A DNA stretch of 14,722 nt from Eubacteriales bacterium (GTDB lineage Bacteria; Bacillota_A; Clostridia; Christensenellales; Aristaeellaceae). The stretch covers positions 1 to 14,722 of the forward strand of contig JARKQO010000181.1 in assembly GCA_029974855.1 (NCBI GenBank). Direction: 5' to 3'. Position 1 is the stretch's first letter; each line of letters starts with the position of its first letter. This document shows, piece after piece, positions 1 to 5,841 of this stretch. Made by a program: the position numbers and the translations under genes. The notes under the pieces are model-generated. The model made no database searches, had not been told where the DNA came from, and worked only from the letters and a program-made list of their open reading frames with translations.

Positions 1-138
1 GATAGGGAATGCGCGTCATGCACATCTGGTATGATATCGGATTTGTCTTTGAAATGCAAGAAGAAGTGGGGTGGGCGCTATGCTGTGGGTTGGATGGACG
101 CCGTTACAATGCTTCCGTTTACAGAGTACGCCGCTGGG

Positions 139-462
139 CTAGTTTCCTTCAAGCAGTGCGTTGGCTGTAGCCAGCAGCGCGCGGAGTACCCTTTCATCGC
201 ACTCGGACAACCTGCGGTCCAGCGCCGCCCGGGTCTCGCTGGGTGAATCGCTCCGCCCGAAGAAGATCGCGTCTGCCGAAAGGTTCATTACATGAATGAT
301 GCGATAAAATAAGTTGATAGAGGGCAGATTCTTACCGTTTTCTATTTTTTGCAAGTAGCGGGCCTCAATGCCTAACGTCTCCGCCAGCTTTGCTTGTGTC
401 AGCCTCATTTCCTTCCGGCGAGCCTTGATGGCCTTCCCAATGATTCCGGTTGGTATATTCAT
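139..462 (-). CDS. XRE-family helix-turn-helix transcriptional regulator
   Basis: This 107-residue protein carries an N-terminal Cro/C1-type helix-turn-helix at about residues 8-66. It shows the usual pattern of a basic first helix (KARRKEMRLTQ), LAETLGIEARYLQKIENGK, and a closing NLF-RI helix. The remaining 40 residues are charged and helical (SETRAALDRRLSECDERVLRALL) and may serve in dimerisation. I start it at 462 rather than at the in-frame ATG at 495, because AGAGGG sits 5 bases upstream of 462 while nothing useful precedes 495. It lies 101 bases downstream of the EamA exporter on the same strand, so the two may be co-transcribed, but it also has its own candidate promoter and a 13-bp inverted repeat at its start. 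The DNA-binding role is secure by family; its targets are unknown, and self-repression is inferred. Confidence 0.85.
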   Translation of the reverse strand: MNIPTGIIGKAIKARRKEMRLTQAKLAETLGIEARYLQKIENGKNLPSINLFYRIIHVMNLSADAIFFGRSDSPSETRAALDRRLSECDERVLRALLATANALLEGN

Positions 463-508
463 ATGCGCCCTCTTAGAACGTGGTATTACGATCATAGAGG
501 GCGCATAT
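461..508. promoter_or_regulatory. Perfect 13-bp inverted repeat at the XRE gene start (candidate operator)
   Basis: ATATGCGCCCTCT at 461-473 is repeated as its exact reverse complement AGAGGGCGCATAT at 496-508, with 22 bases between. The left arm holds the regulator's own Shine-Dalgarno sequence and touches its start codon. The right arm falls in the spacer of the candidate promoter. The sequence is seen directly; the role as an operator for the adjacent XRE protein is inferred. The same arms could also pair in a longer upstream transcript and hide the ribosome site. Confidence 0.6.
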
Positions 509-519
509 TTGATTGGAAA
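491..519 (-). promoter_or_regulatory. Candidate promoter for the XRE regulator
   Basis: Read on the minus strand, TTTCCA (519-514) and TATGAT (496-491) are 17 bases apart. The -10 box is near consensus and the -35 box is weak. The right arm of the 13-bp inverted repeat covers the end of the -10 box and most of the spacer, so protein bound there would block polymerase. Assigned by eye. Confidence 0.4.
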
Positions 520-563
520 CGCCCTGATTACGTGCTATAATGCATACTGTTATGACGTGCTAT

Positions 564-1463
564 TCATGTCGCACTCTTCTTATGGAATAAGAAGTCACAG
601 ATTTTTCCTCCAAAATGAAAGATGAGAACGCCAAACAGAATAATGGCTCCGCCAACGAGTGTAGGCGGCTCTGGCGTTTCGTCAGCAATGATAAAGCCTA
701 AAATACTGGTTAAAAATGGCGTGATAAACATGTAGTTGCTGACCTGCGACGTTTGCTTCGCCTGTGCAAAAGCCTTTGACCAAGTAACATGGGCAATCGC
801 ACCCGAAAATATACCCAGTACAGCCAGATAAAACAACTGAATGCCGGGGGCATGTGAAACATCTTGGATGGAAGCCGGAAGAAAGACGGCAAGCAGTATT
901 GTGCCAAAGAAAACACTGAACGCGGAGGTTTGTAATGCCGTATACGTTTTGGTCAGCTTGCGCTGTAAGAGATTATACGCACTAAGGGCCAATGCCGCAA
1001 AGAACAGCCATAGCACCCCCGTGTTAATGGAAAAAATGCCGTTCATCAAGGTTAGAACACATACGCCCACAAATTCTATCGCAATGGCCAGCCATTGCAG
1101 GCCGCTCAATTTCTCTTTGCAGAGGAACCGTGCCAGCAAGGCGGTAAGCACGGGAACCGTGGCAATCACAACGCTGCCCGTGGAAGCGGTAACCGATTGC
1201 TGCCCTTTATTGAACGCAATCATGTACAGGAAAAAGCCAGCCGCTCCCGCCAGCATAAACCAAGGTAAATCGGCTTTGCGTGGAAGCTTCATTTTTATGA
1301 TCAGGGCCACAATCAGCAGAGTGCAGGAAGCGATAAAATATCTAAGAAAGCCCAATGAAAAGGCCGTAAAATACTGTAACGCCAATTTTGTCAGCACATA
1401 CGCCAATGACCAAAAGATAATGGTAATCATTGCGTAAACGTGAAAACTGTTTTTCAGCTTCAT
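564..1463 (-). CDS. EamA/DMT-superfamily membrane transporter
   Basis: This 299-residue protein is almost entirely hydrophobic, with about ten membrane helices in two repeats (roughly residues 5-138 and 150-285). That is the two-EamA-domain architecture and usual length of drug/metabolite transporters. Recognisable segments are IIFWSLAYVLTKLAL in the first helix, GSVVIATVPVLTALLARF in the first repeat, and SNYMFITPFLTSILGFIIADE in the second. The C-terminus ends in a short basic cytoplasmic tail (FLFHKKSAT). Family members export amino acids, nucleosides or small metabolites; the substrate cannot be read from sequence. ATG at 1463 has only a weak ribosome site (GAGA), and a second in-frame ATG lies at 1430. 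The gene is more AT-rich than most of the window, which hints at a different origin. The XRE gene lies downstream on the same strand. Confidence 0.88.
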   Translation of the reverse strand: MKLKNSFHVYAMITIIFWSLAYVLTKLALQYFTAFSLGFLRYFIASCTLLIVALIIKMKLPRKADLPWFMLAGAAGFFLYMIAFNKGQQSVTASTGSVVIATVPVLTALLARFLCKEKLSGLQWLAIAIEFVGVCVLTLMNGIFSINTGVLWLFFAALALSAYNLLQRKLTKTYTALQTSAFSVFFGTILLAVFLPASIQDVSHAPGIQLFYLAVLGIFSGAIAHVTWSKAFAQAKQTSQVSNYMFITPFLTSILGFIIADETPEPPTLVGGAIILFGVLIFHFGGKICDFLFHKKSAT

Positions 1464-1556
1464 ATTCTCAACCCATTTTCAAATTGTTCACATGGGGAAT
1501 GCCGGGTAGAGCCTATCGGGTCACGCTCATTCCTCCTCATTCGCATTATGGTTGGA

Positions 1557-1585
1557 ATCATATCAAGAAAAGTGAAAGAAGTCGA
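1557..1585 (-). promoter_or_regulatory. Candidate promoter for the EamA exporter
   Basis: On the minus strand TCGACT (1585-1580) and TATGAT (1562-1557) are separated by 17 bases, which would give an untranslated leader of roughly 85-90 bases before the exporter's ATG. The -35 box matches consensus at four of six positions. Assigned by eye. Confidence 0.33.
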
Positions 1586-1676
1586 TTGTTTTTTTCCAAA
1601 AAGTGCCGAAATACCCTTGTGGGATTTGCGGCATAGGAACTGGCATGAATACGAATGAAAAAAATGGCAAAACCCC

Positions 1677-1705
1677 TTGACATGCTTCGTCAACTACTAT
1701 ACTAT
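1677..1705 (+). promoter_or_regulatory. Promoter of the padR-DUF1700 operon
   Basis: A consensus -35 TTGACA at 1677-1682 is followed after 17 bases by TACTAT at 1700-1705. This is a strong housekeeping-type promoter about 70 bases ahead of the PadR start. The -10 box lies inside the palindrome annotated next, so the promoter is probably repressed by its own product. Confidence 0.65.
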
Positions 1706-1723
1706 GTTCTATAGTAGACGAAG
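1685..1723. promoter_or_regulatory. PadR-type operator overlapping the -10 box
   Basis: CTACTATA (1694-1701) and TATAGTAG (1710-1717) form a perfect 8-bp inverted repeat with an 8-base centre, bracketing the -10 region. An outer pair, CTTCGTC (1685-1691) and GACGAAG (1717-1723), is also perfect but centred 1.5 bases away, so the two cannot both be arms of one exact palindrome. AT-rich dyads of this type are typical PadR targets. Binding by the adjacent PadR protein is inferred. Confidence 0.6.
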
Positions 1724-1761
1724 GGCAGTACTAAATTATTTTGTGCCAATTCGATGTCTAC

Positions 1762-1768
1762 AGGAGGT
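1762..1768 (+). promoter_or_regulatory. Ribosome binding site that sets the PadR TTG start
   Basis: AGGAGGT is placed 7 bases before TTG at 1776. No comparable site precedes the upstream in-frame ATG at 1677, which lies inside the promoter itself. Confidence 0.8.
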
Positions 1769-1775
1769 GGGAAGA

Positions 1776-2102
1776 TTGAATGTACAGTACAAAAAGGGAG
1801 TGATCGAGCTCTGCGTGCTGTCCTTGCTGGCCAGGGGCGATTGCTACGGCTATGACGTGTCGGAATCCATTTCCCGGCAGGTGGATATTTCCGACGGCAC
1901 GGTGTATCCCATCCTGCGCAAGCTCAAAAGCGACGGGCTGGTTACCGCGTATTTGCAGGAGTTAAGCGGCGGGCCACCCAGAAAGTACTACAGGCTCACT
2001 GAGCTCGGCCGACAGCAGTATCTTTCGGATAAAAGGGAATGGCTTGCGTTTGTGGAGGCTGTGAAAACCTTATTGGAGGAGGATGAACATGACCAAGAAT
2101 GA
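1776..2102 (+). CDS. PadR-family transcriptional regulator
   Basis: The 108-residue protein is a stand-alone PadR winged-helix repressor of the short type. After the TTG start (MNVQYKKGVIELCVLSLL) come the family's landmarks: the YGYDVSESIS helix, DGTVYPILRKLKSDGLV as recognition helix, and the wing GGPPRKYYRLTELGRQQY at about residues 69-86. The last helix (REWLAFVEAVKTLL) is the usual dimerisation arm. Proteins of this group repress their own operon and often a neighbouring membrane protein or exporter, with release by small hydrophobic ligands. It overlaps the downstream DUF1700 gene by 14 bases, so the pair is translationally coupled. The promoter palindrome supports autoregulation. An upstream start at 1677 is rejected because it would begin inside the -35 element. 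Confidence 0.9.
   Translation: MNVQYKKGVIELCVLSLLARGDCYGYDVSESISRQVDISDGTVYPILRKLKSDGLVTAYLQELSGGPPRKYYRLTELGRQQYLSDKREWLAFVEAVKTLLEEDEHDQE
2075..2082 (+). promoter_or_regulatory. Ribosome binding site for the DUF1700 gene
   Basis: GGAGGAGG lies within the end of padR, 6 bases before ATG at 2089. It is too close (2 bases or less) to the alternative ATG at 2083, so the start at 2089 is preferred. Confidence 0.65.
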
Positions 2103-2811
2103 GTTTATGGCCGTGCTGGGCCGGGGGTTACAGGAACGGGGCATCGCTGATATCGACGATATTGTGGCGGAGTATGAGCAGCATTTTTTGTTCAAGCTCA
2201 GGGACGGCTATTCCGAAGAGGAAATCGCCAAAAAGCTGGGTGATCCGGCCATGCTGGCCCAGCAGTATGACGCCTCCGAGGACAGAAGGGCCTCCGGGGT
2301 GGGAAAAAAAGCCGTCACTTATCTGGGGCTGGCCTTTGCCGATCTGTTTGTGGGTTGCTTCTTTCTGACCCTCTATGCTTTTGGGGTGGTTTTGGGAGCG
2401 CTGACCATTGCCTGCGCCATTCTGGGCGTTTGCCTGCTGGCCGGGCTCAGCCCCTTTGGCTGGATACCCTACATCCCCTATGGCTGCGCGGTGATCTTTG
2501 CTGTTGGGCTTCTGTCGCTGGCTGTGCTTTCCGCAGCCGGGGCCCGCTACTGGTTCGTCTTTGTCCGGCAGCTGCTGCGGGCCTACGGCAGGTATCACAG
2601 AAACTGCGTGGCCGCGGCATCCGGGGAAGTCACGTTACCGCCCCTGGCCATCCATGCCCAGTGGACCCCCAAGGCCCGCCGGAAGCTTCGCCAGACCGCC
2701 ATGATTTCCCTGTGCGTGCTGGCGGTGAGCCTGATTTTGGGGTATGGGGTCTGCGCCATTTCCGCCGGAGCCGTGGAGTGGTGGCATGCCTGGGGCTGGT
2801 TTGTGAAGTAG
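2089..2811 (+). CDS. DUF1700 (HAAS-domain) membrane protein, PadR partner
   Basis: This 240-residue protein begins with a HAAS-type helical domain (residues 1-65: MTKNEFMAVLGRGL, then DIVAEYEQHFLFKLRDGYSEEEIAKKLGDP), the signature of DUF1700. It is followed by about four membrane helices at roughly residues 78-100, 103-122, 130-155 and 203-225, with a basic cytoplasmic loop (WTPKARRKLRQ) before the last. DUF1700 genes are typically found directly after a padR gene, as here. The family is thought to form membrane sensor or effector partners of PadR, but no biochemical activity is established. The last base lies 9 bases from the 3' end of the convergent AraC gene, leaving no room for a separate terminator, so the two transcripts probably overlap. 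Confidence 0.85.
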   Translation: MTKNEFMAVLGRGLQERGIADIDDIVAEYEQHFLFKLRDGYSEEEIAKKLGDPAMLAQQYDASEDRRASGVGKKAVTYLGLAFADLFVGCFFLTLYAFGVVLGALTIACAILGVCLLAGLSPFGWIPYIPYGCAVIFAVGLLSLAVLSAAGARYWFVFVRQLLRAYGRYHRNCVAAASGEVTLPPLAIHAQWTPKARRKLRQTAMISLCVLAVSLILGYGVCAISAGAVEWWHAWGWFVK

Positions 2812-2820
2812 AGCAGAGCC

Positions 2821-3699
2821 TTAGCCCTTGCGGGCGGCCACATATTCCCGCGGGGAGCAGCCCATGTGCCGCCGAAAGACCACCGCGAAATAATTGCTGC
2901 TGGAAAAGCCCAGCTCCATGGCGGTTTCGGTGACGGAGTTGCCTTCTTGCAACAGCAATTCCGCCGCCCGCATCTTCTCCCCGTTCACAAACTCCCGGGG
3001 AGGGAGACCCATCTGGCTTTTGAACTTCTGCTTAAACCGGGACACGGACAGGTTGGCTACGGCGGCCAGGCGCTCCATGGTGAGCTCCTCGTCCAAATGG
3101 TCGATGACGTAGCTGGCGGCCCGGCCAATGTCGGGTTGCAATACCATATGGAGCCGGTTGGCGCTTTCAATGACGAGGTAGAGAAAGTACAATAGCAGCG
3201 TTGCGCCCATATCCCGCTGATGCTGGGATTGGCTGCAGAAATCCGTAAAAACCTGGGTGAGGAGGGAGTGGGCCTTCTCCTCATCCAGTTGGATCACCCG
3301 CATTTTGATCAGCCGCAGCTTGGCAATCATGCCCAGGGCGGCTTTTTTGTCCAGGTAGAAAAAGCGCTTGGGATCGCTGACGTCCAGTTGGAACCAATAC
3401 ATGGAATGCAGCGGCATGGGCCGGGAGTTGGTATCGTGCACTTCGTTGGGAAAGGCCACGAACAGATCGCCTCCGGAGATGCTGAAGCCCTTCTGATCCA
3501 CGGAAAAGTGAAGGCTGCCCCGGGAGATATAGGTCATTTCAAAGCAATTCTCATGATAGTGGGGTTTTAATGCAGGAATGGCTTTTTTTGTATGATGCTT
3601 GCCAAACATCCGGATGCCGGGAATCTTCAGATGCTCGTCGGTTAAAACCACGCGTCCATCAGCGTTTGAAGGCTTGTCCACCCAGTTGATCGCAGTCAA
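2821..3699 (-). CDS. AraC-family transcriptional regulator with cupin sensor domain
   Basis: The 292-residue protein has an N-terminal cupin-like ligand domain: HYHENCFEMTYISRG at residues 47-61, then GDLFVAFPNEVH, the double-stranded beta-helix pattern of AraC sensor domains. A C-terminal AraC/XylS double helix-turn-helix spans about residues 190-290. The first HTH is MERLAAVANLSVSRFKQKFK; the second is VTETAMELGFSSSNYFAVVF, followed by the conserved GCSPREY. The start is a TTG at 3699 behind a purine-rich GGTGAAGG. It is divergent from the URO-D/ABC operon with 131 bases between, so it is the likely local activator that responds to the imported compound or a derivative. Ligand unknown. A TTG start fits low expression of a regulator. 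Confidence 0.92.
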   Translation of the reverse strand: MTAINWVDKPSNADGRVVLTDEHLKIPGIRMFGKHHTKKAIPALKPHYHENCFEMTYISRGSLHFSVDQKGFSISGGDLFVAFPNEVHDTNSRPMPLHSMYWFQLDVSDPKRFFYLDKKAALGMIAKLRLIKMRVIQLDEEKAHSLLTQVFTDFCSQSQHQRDMGATLLLYFLYLVIESANRLHMVLQPDIGRAASYVIDHLDEELTMERLAAVANLSVSRFKQKFKSQMGLPPREFVNGEKMRAAELLLQEGNSVTETAMELGFSSSNYFAVVFRRHMGCSPREYVAARKG

Positions 3700-3738
3700 T
3701 ACCCTTCACCACCTTCTGGGTAATCTTCGATATTGTAC

Positions 3739-3767
3739 TATATACGTTATTGGATGCACGATGTCAA
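3739..3767 (-). promoter_or_regulatory. Promoter of the AraC regulator gene
   Basis: On the minus strand a consensus TTGACA (3767-3762) is followed after 17 bases by TATATA (3744-3739), about 40 bases ahead of the TTG start. It sits back-to-back with the promoter of the divergent operon, so the regulator could control both. Confidence 0.6.
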
Positions 3768-3779
3768 GTGCTACGTTAT
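3743..3779. repeat. Direct repeats in the AraC/URO-D divergent promoter (candidate AraC half-sites)
   Basis: TACGTTAT occurs at 3743-3750 and again at 3772-3779, 29 bases apart and in the same orientation. A second short repeat, TCAAGT, occurs at 3764-3769 and 3782-3787. AraC proteins bind direct half-sites near the -35 region, so these are the best visible candidates. The function is inferred. Confidence 0.4.
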
Positions 3780-3782
3780 AAT
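3777..3782 (+). promoter_or_regulatory. -10 element of the URO-D/ABC operon
   Basis: A perfect TATAAT lies about 50 bases before the first operon gene. No good -35 box is found at the normal distance; the nearest TTGGAT at 3750-3755 is 21 bases away. A consensus -10 with a missing -35 is typical of activator-dependent promoters and suits control by the divergent AraC protein. Confidence 0.5.
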
Positions 3783-3830
3783 CAAGTCACACAAACGTGG
3801 AATCTGATAGAAGCAGCAGGTGAAGGAAAT

Positions 3831-4829
3831 ATGAGGACGCCCAGGGAGAGGTTTATTGCCGCTTTGAAGCGTGAAAAGATTGTGGGACATGTGCCGCATT
3901 TTGAGCTGGTATTTTTCCTGACCATGGAGGTGCTGGGGAGGGTCCACCCCTGCCACCGGAACTACGCCCAGTGGTATCAGATGAGCCGGGCCGAGCGCAG
4001 GCTGCACCTGGAGGATATGGCCCTCAGCTATATTGAGATCGCTGAAAAGTACGATCACAGCGCCATTTTTGTCCACCCCAACCCCAGCCCCATCGGGGAC
4101 CTGCCGGACGATATCCAGGCCACCCGGGAGATTTTGGAAACCATTCGGGAGCTGTCCGGGGACAAGTATTTTCTCATGATCCATGGAGACCCCACGCTGC
4201 CCATTCCCACCGGAGACACCATGATGGAGTTCTCCGCCCAGCTGTATGAGCAGCCGGAGCTGGTGCATGAAAAGACCAAGAAGCGGTTCGATTTTGCCCT
4301 GCGGCTCTGCGATGAAATGGCCAGGCACCAAGGCCTTTTGGATGGCTGGGCCCTTTGCTCGGATTACTGCTTCAACGCCAACCCCTTTTACACCCGGGAT
4401 TTGTTTGCGGAGTTTGTGCAGCCCTACCTGCGGGATGTGCTGGCCCACTACCGCTCCTGCGGCTACTATTCCATCAAGCATACCGACGGCAACGTGATGC
4501 CCATTTTGGATATGATTGTGGATTGCAAGCCCGACGCGGTGCATTCCTTGGACCCCCAAGGGGGCGTGAGCCTGGCGGAAGCCAAGCGGCTGTATGGCCA
4601 GCAGGTATGCCTCATTGGGAATGTGAACTGCGGCTTGATGCAAACCGGAACGGAAGAGGACCTGATCGCCGACACGCGGCGGTCCCTGCGGGAGGGGATG
4701 CCGGGCTACGGCTATGTATTCTCCACCTCCAACTGCGCCTATACGGGCCTGGCTGTGGAGCGCTACGAGCTGATGCACAGCGTATGGAAGCAGGAGGGAA
4801 TCTACACGGAAGCGGGTGAGCAGGCATGA
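3831..4829 (+). CDS. URO-D superfamily protein 1 (putative methyltransferase)
   Basis: The 332-residue protein has the uroporphyrinogen-decarboxylase/MtaA fold pattern. It opens with the family N-terminus (RTPRERFIAALKREK), followed by a TIM-barrel-like course and the C-terminal segment DAVHSLDPQGGVSLAEAKRLYG...IGNVNCGL. MtaA/CmuA-type relatives transfer methyl groups using zinc held by His-x-Cys and a distant Cys. Here the first motif is H217-T-D219, so Asp replaces the first Cys; a Cys (C302, in STSNCAY) lies near where the last ligand is expected. I start at 3831, with AGGTGA 7 bases upstream, rather than at the in-frame ATG at 3750, which lies in the promoter region. It is first in the operon and overlaps the next gene by 4 bases. 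True haem biosynthesis (HemE) is unlikely given the divergence and the context. Exact reaction unknown. Confidence 0.8.
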   Translation: MRTPRERFIAALKREKIVGHVPHFELVFFLTMEVLGRVHPCHRNYAQWYQMSRAERRLHLEDMALSYIEIAEKYDHSAIFVHPNPSPIGDLPDDIQATREILETIRELSGDKYFLMIHGDPTLPIPTGDTMMEFSAQLYEQPELVHEKTKKRFDFALRLCDEMARHQGLLDGWALCSDYCFNANPFYTRDLFAEFVQPYLRDVLAHYRSCGYYSIKHTDGNVMPILDMIVDCKPDAVHSLDPQGGVSLAEAKRLYGQQVCLIGNVNCGLMQTGTEEDLIADTRRSLREGMPGYGYVFSTSNCAYTGLAVERYELMHSVWKQEGIYTEAGEQA

Positions 4830-5836
4830 CCGGGCGCGAGCGGATTCTCCAAACGCTATCCTTTGGCGGGGTAGACCGGATGCCTGTGGATTTGTGGATC
4901 CTGCCCGCCGCCCGCTTGGAGCATGGGGCCAGGCTGGAAGCGATCCTGGAGCGGAACGAAACGGACATTACCCAGCTGGTGGGCCCCTTTGACCATGGCT
5001 TCACCCCGGAGTATTACCAGCCGGGCCGCTTTGTGGACCCCTGGGGAAGCGAGTGGAGCAACATTCAGCCCGGCGTGATTGGCGAGGTGAAAAAGCCGGT
5101 CTTTAGGGAGTACGAGGCCATGGAAGGGTACGTGGCCCCCACCGCGCGGTTTCAGCGGGAATGGGAAGCGCACCTGCCCCAGCTCAGGGCCCAGATTGCC
5201 CGGGAGCGGCAGAAGGGCAAGTTCCTCATCGGCGGGTGGATCAGCCTGTTTGAGCGCTTCCAATACCTGCGGGGCACCGAGGAGCTGTATTGCGACCTGG
5301 CCCTGGAGGAAATGGAGCTCCATCGCATGATCGATTTGGTGATGGGGTTCATACGGGCGTACCTGGAGGCCTGGCTGGAGGTGGACGTGGACGCCATCGC
5401 CTTTGGGGACGACTGGGGCACCCAGATCAGCCTGCTGGTATCCCCGGAGATTTGGCGGCGCGTCTTCAAGCCCCTGTACCAGGAGCTGATCCAGCGTATC
5501 AAGGCCGCCGGAAAAAAGGTGTTCTTTCATAGCGACGGCTACATCTTTGACCTGTACCCGGAGTTTATTGACCTGGGAGTGGACGCCCTGAACAGCCAGC
5601 TATGGTGCATGGGGGTGGAGAAGGTAGCCCAGGCCTATGCGGGCAAGATCACCTTCTGGGGGGAGATCAGCCGCCAGAACATTTTGCCAAACGGCACCCC
5701 CCAGCAGGTACTGGAGGCCGCCAACACCATGAAGCGGCTGCTGTGGGTGAACGGCGGAGGGCTCATCGGGCAGAGTGAGATCAACCGGGATGTACCCTTG
5801 GAAAATGTGGAGGCCTTCTTCAGGGCTTGGAGGTAA
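4826..5836 (+). CDS. URO-D superfamily protein 2 (putative methyltransferase/decarboxylase-like)
   Basis: This 336-residue protein begins with the classic URO-D opening (TGRERILQTLSFGGVDRMPVD). Later it has the conserved FGDDWGTQ segment at about residues 193-200, the motif H235-S-D237-G, and the barrel end FWGEISRQNILPNGT followed by VNGGGLIGQSEINRDVPLENVEAFF. As I recall the family, this ending resembles the subgroup with an HSxG motif, a GG[IE]-x-x-Q strand and a DVP-x-EN tail, often labelled uroporphyrinogen-III decarboxylase-like in anaerobes. It has no Cys at either zinc-ligand position (Asp at the first, Ser/Glu around the second). The start overlaps the stop of protein 1 as ATGA, so translation is coupled. 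It is quite unlike proteins 1 and 3 over most of its length, which argues against recent duplication. Function not established. Confidence 0.8.
   Translation: MTGRERILQTLSFGGVDRMPVDLWILPAARLEHGARLEAILERNETDITQLVGPFDHGFTPEYYQPGRFVDPWGSEWSNIQPGVIGEVKKPVFREYEAMEGYVAPTARFQREWEAHLPQLRAQIARERQKGKFLIGGWISLFERFQYLRGTEELYCDLALEEMELHRMIDLVMGFIRAYLEAWLEVDVDAIAFGDDWGTQISLLVSPEIWRRVFKPLYQELIQRIKAAGKKVFFHSDGYIFDLYPEFIDLGVDALNSQLWCMGVEKVAQAYAGKITFWGEISRQNILPNGTPQQVLEAANTMKRLLWVNGGGLIGQSEINRDVPLENVEAFFRAWR
5829..5834 (+). promoter_or_regulatory. Ribosome binding site that sets the start of URO-D protein 3
   Basis: GGAGGT, inside the last codons of the preceding gene, is 7 bases from TTG at 5842. An earlier in-frame TTG at 5827 would overlap this site and has none of its own. 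Confidence 0.7.
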
Positions 5837-5841
5837 GGATA

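Larger units (their letters stand above)
1464..1775. other. 312-base intergenic region between the divergent EamA and PadR genes
   Basis: No convincing gene lies here. The right part holds the PadR promoter and operator (annotated separately), and the left part a weak minus-strand promoter candidate for the exporter. On the minus strand a strong AGGAGG-type ribosome site (complement of 1531-1538) is followed only by very short reading frames, the first being a five-codon ATG frame at 1530. It may be a leader peptide or a relic of a lost gene. Confidence 0.5.

Noticed and set aside
1..170. A short plus-strand frame from ATG at 9 to about 170 and a second frame from 31
   Set aside because: Both overlap the end of the XRE gene, have no usable ribosome site and show no recognisable protein pattern.
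1441..1456. CcpA cre-like palindrome TGAAAACTGTTTTTCA
   Set aside because: It lacks the central CG of cre sites and lies within the first codons of the exporter, where it is explained by the Lys/Asn/Ser/Phe codons.
1460..1693. 77-codon minus-strand open frame upstream of the exporter as a real gene
   Set aside because: It has no ribosome site at its ATG, overlaps the PadR promoter, and its sequence (many Cys, His, Phe, Ser) looks like translated non-coding DNA. Only its ATGA junction is noted as a low-interest finding.
3700..3830. Cobalamin riboswitch upstream of the URO-D operon
   Set aside because: The region is too short and no B12-box-like sequence is seen; the space is filled by the two divergent promoters.
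3771..4778. Long minus-strand open frame opposite URO-D gene 1, and similar long frames opposite the ATPase, permease and spoIIIAE
   Set aside because: They are rich in His, Gln, Gly and Pro, mirror the codon bias of the real genes on the other strand, and have no ribosome sites or domain patterns.
3831..4829. Haem-pathway uroporphyrinogen decarboxylase (hemE)
   Set aside because: Three divergent copies beside a sugar importer, the HTDG/HSDG/HSCG motifs, and the lack of other haem genes make this unlikely.
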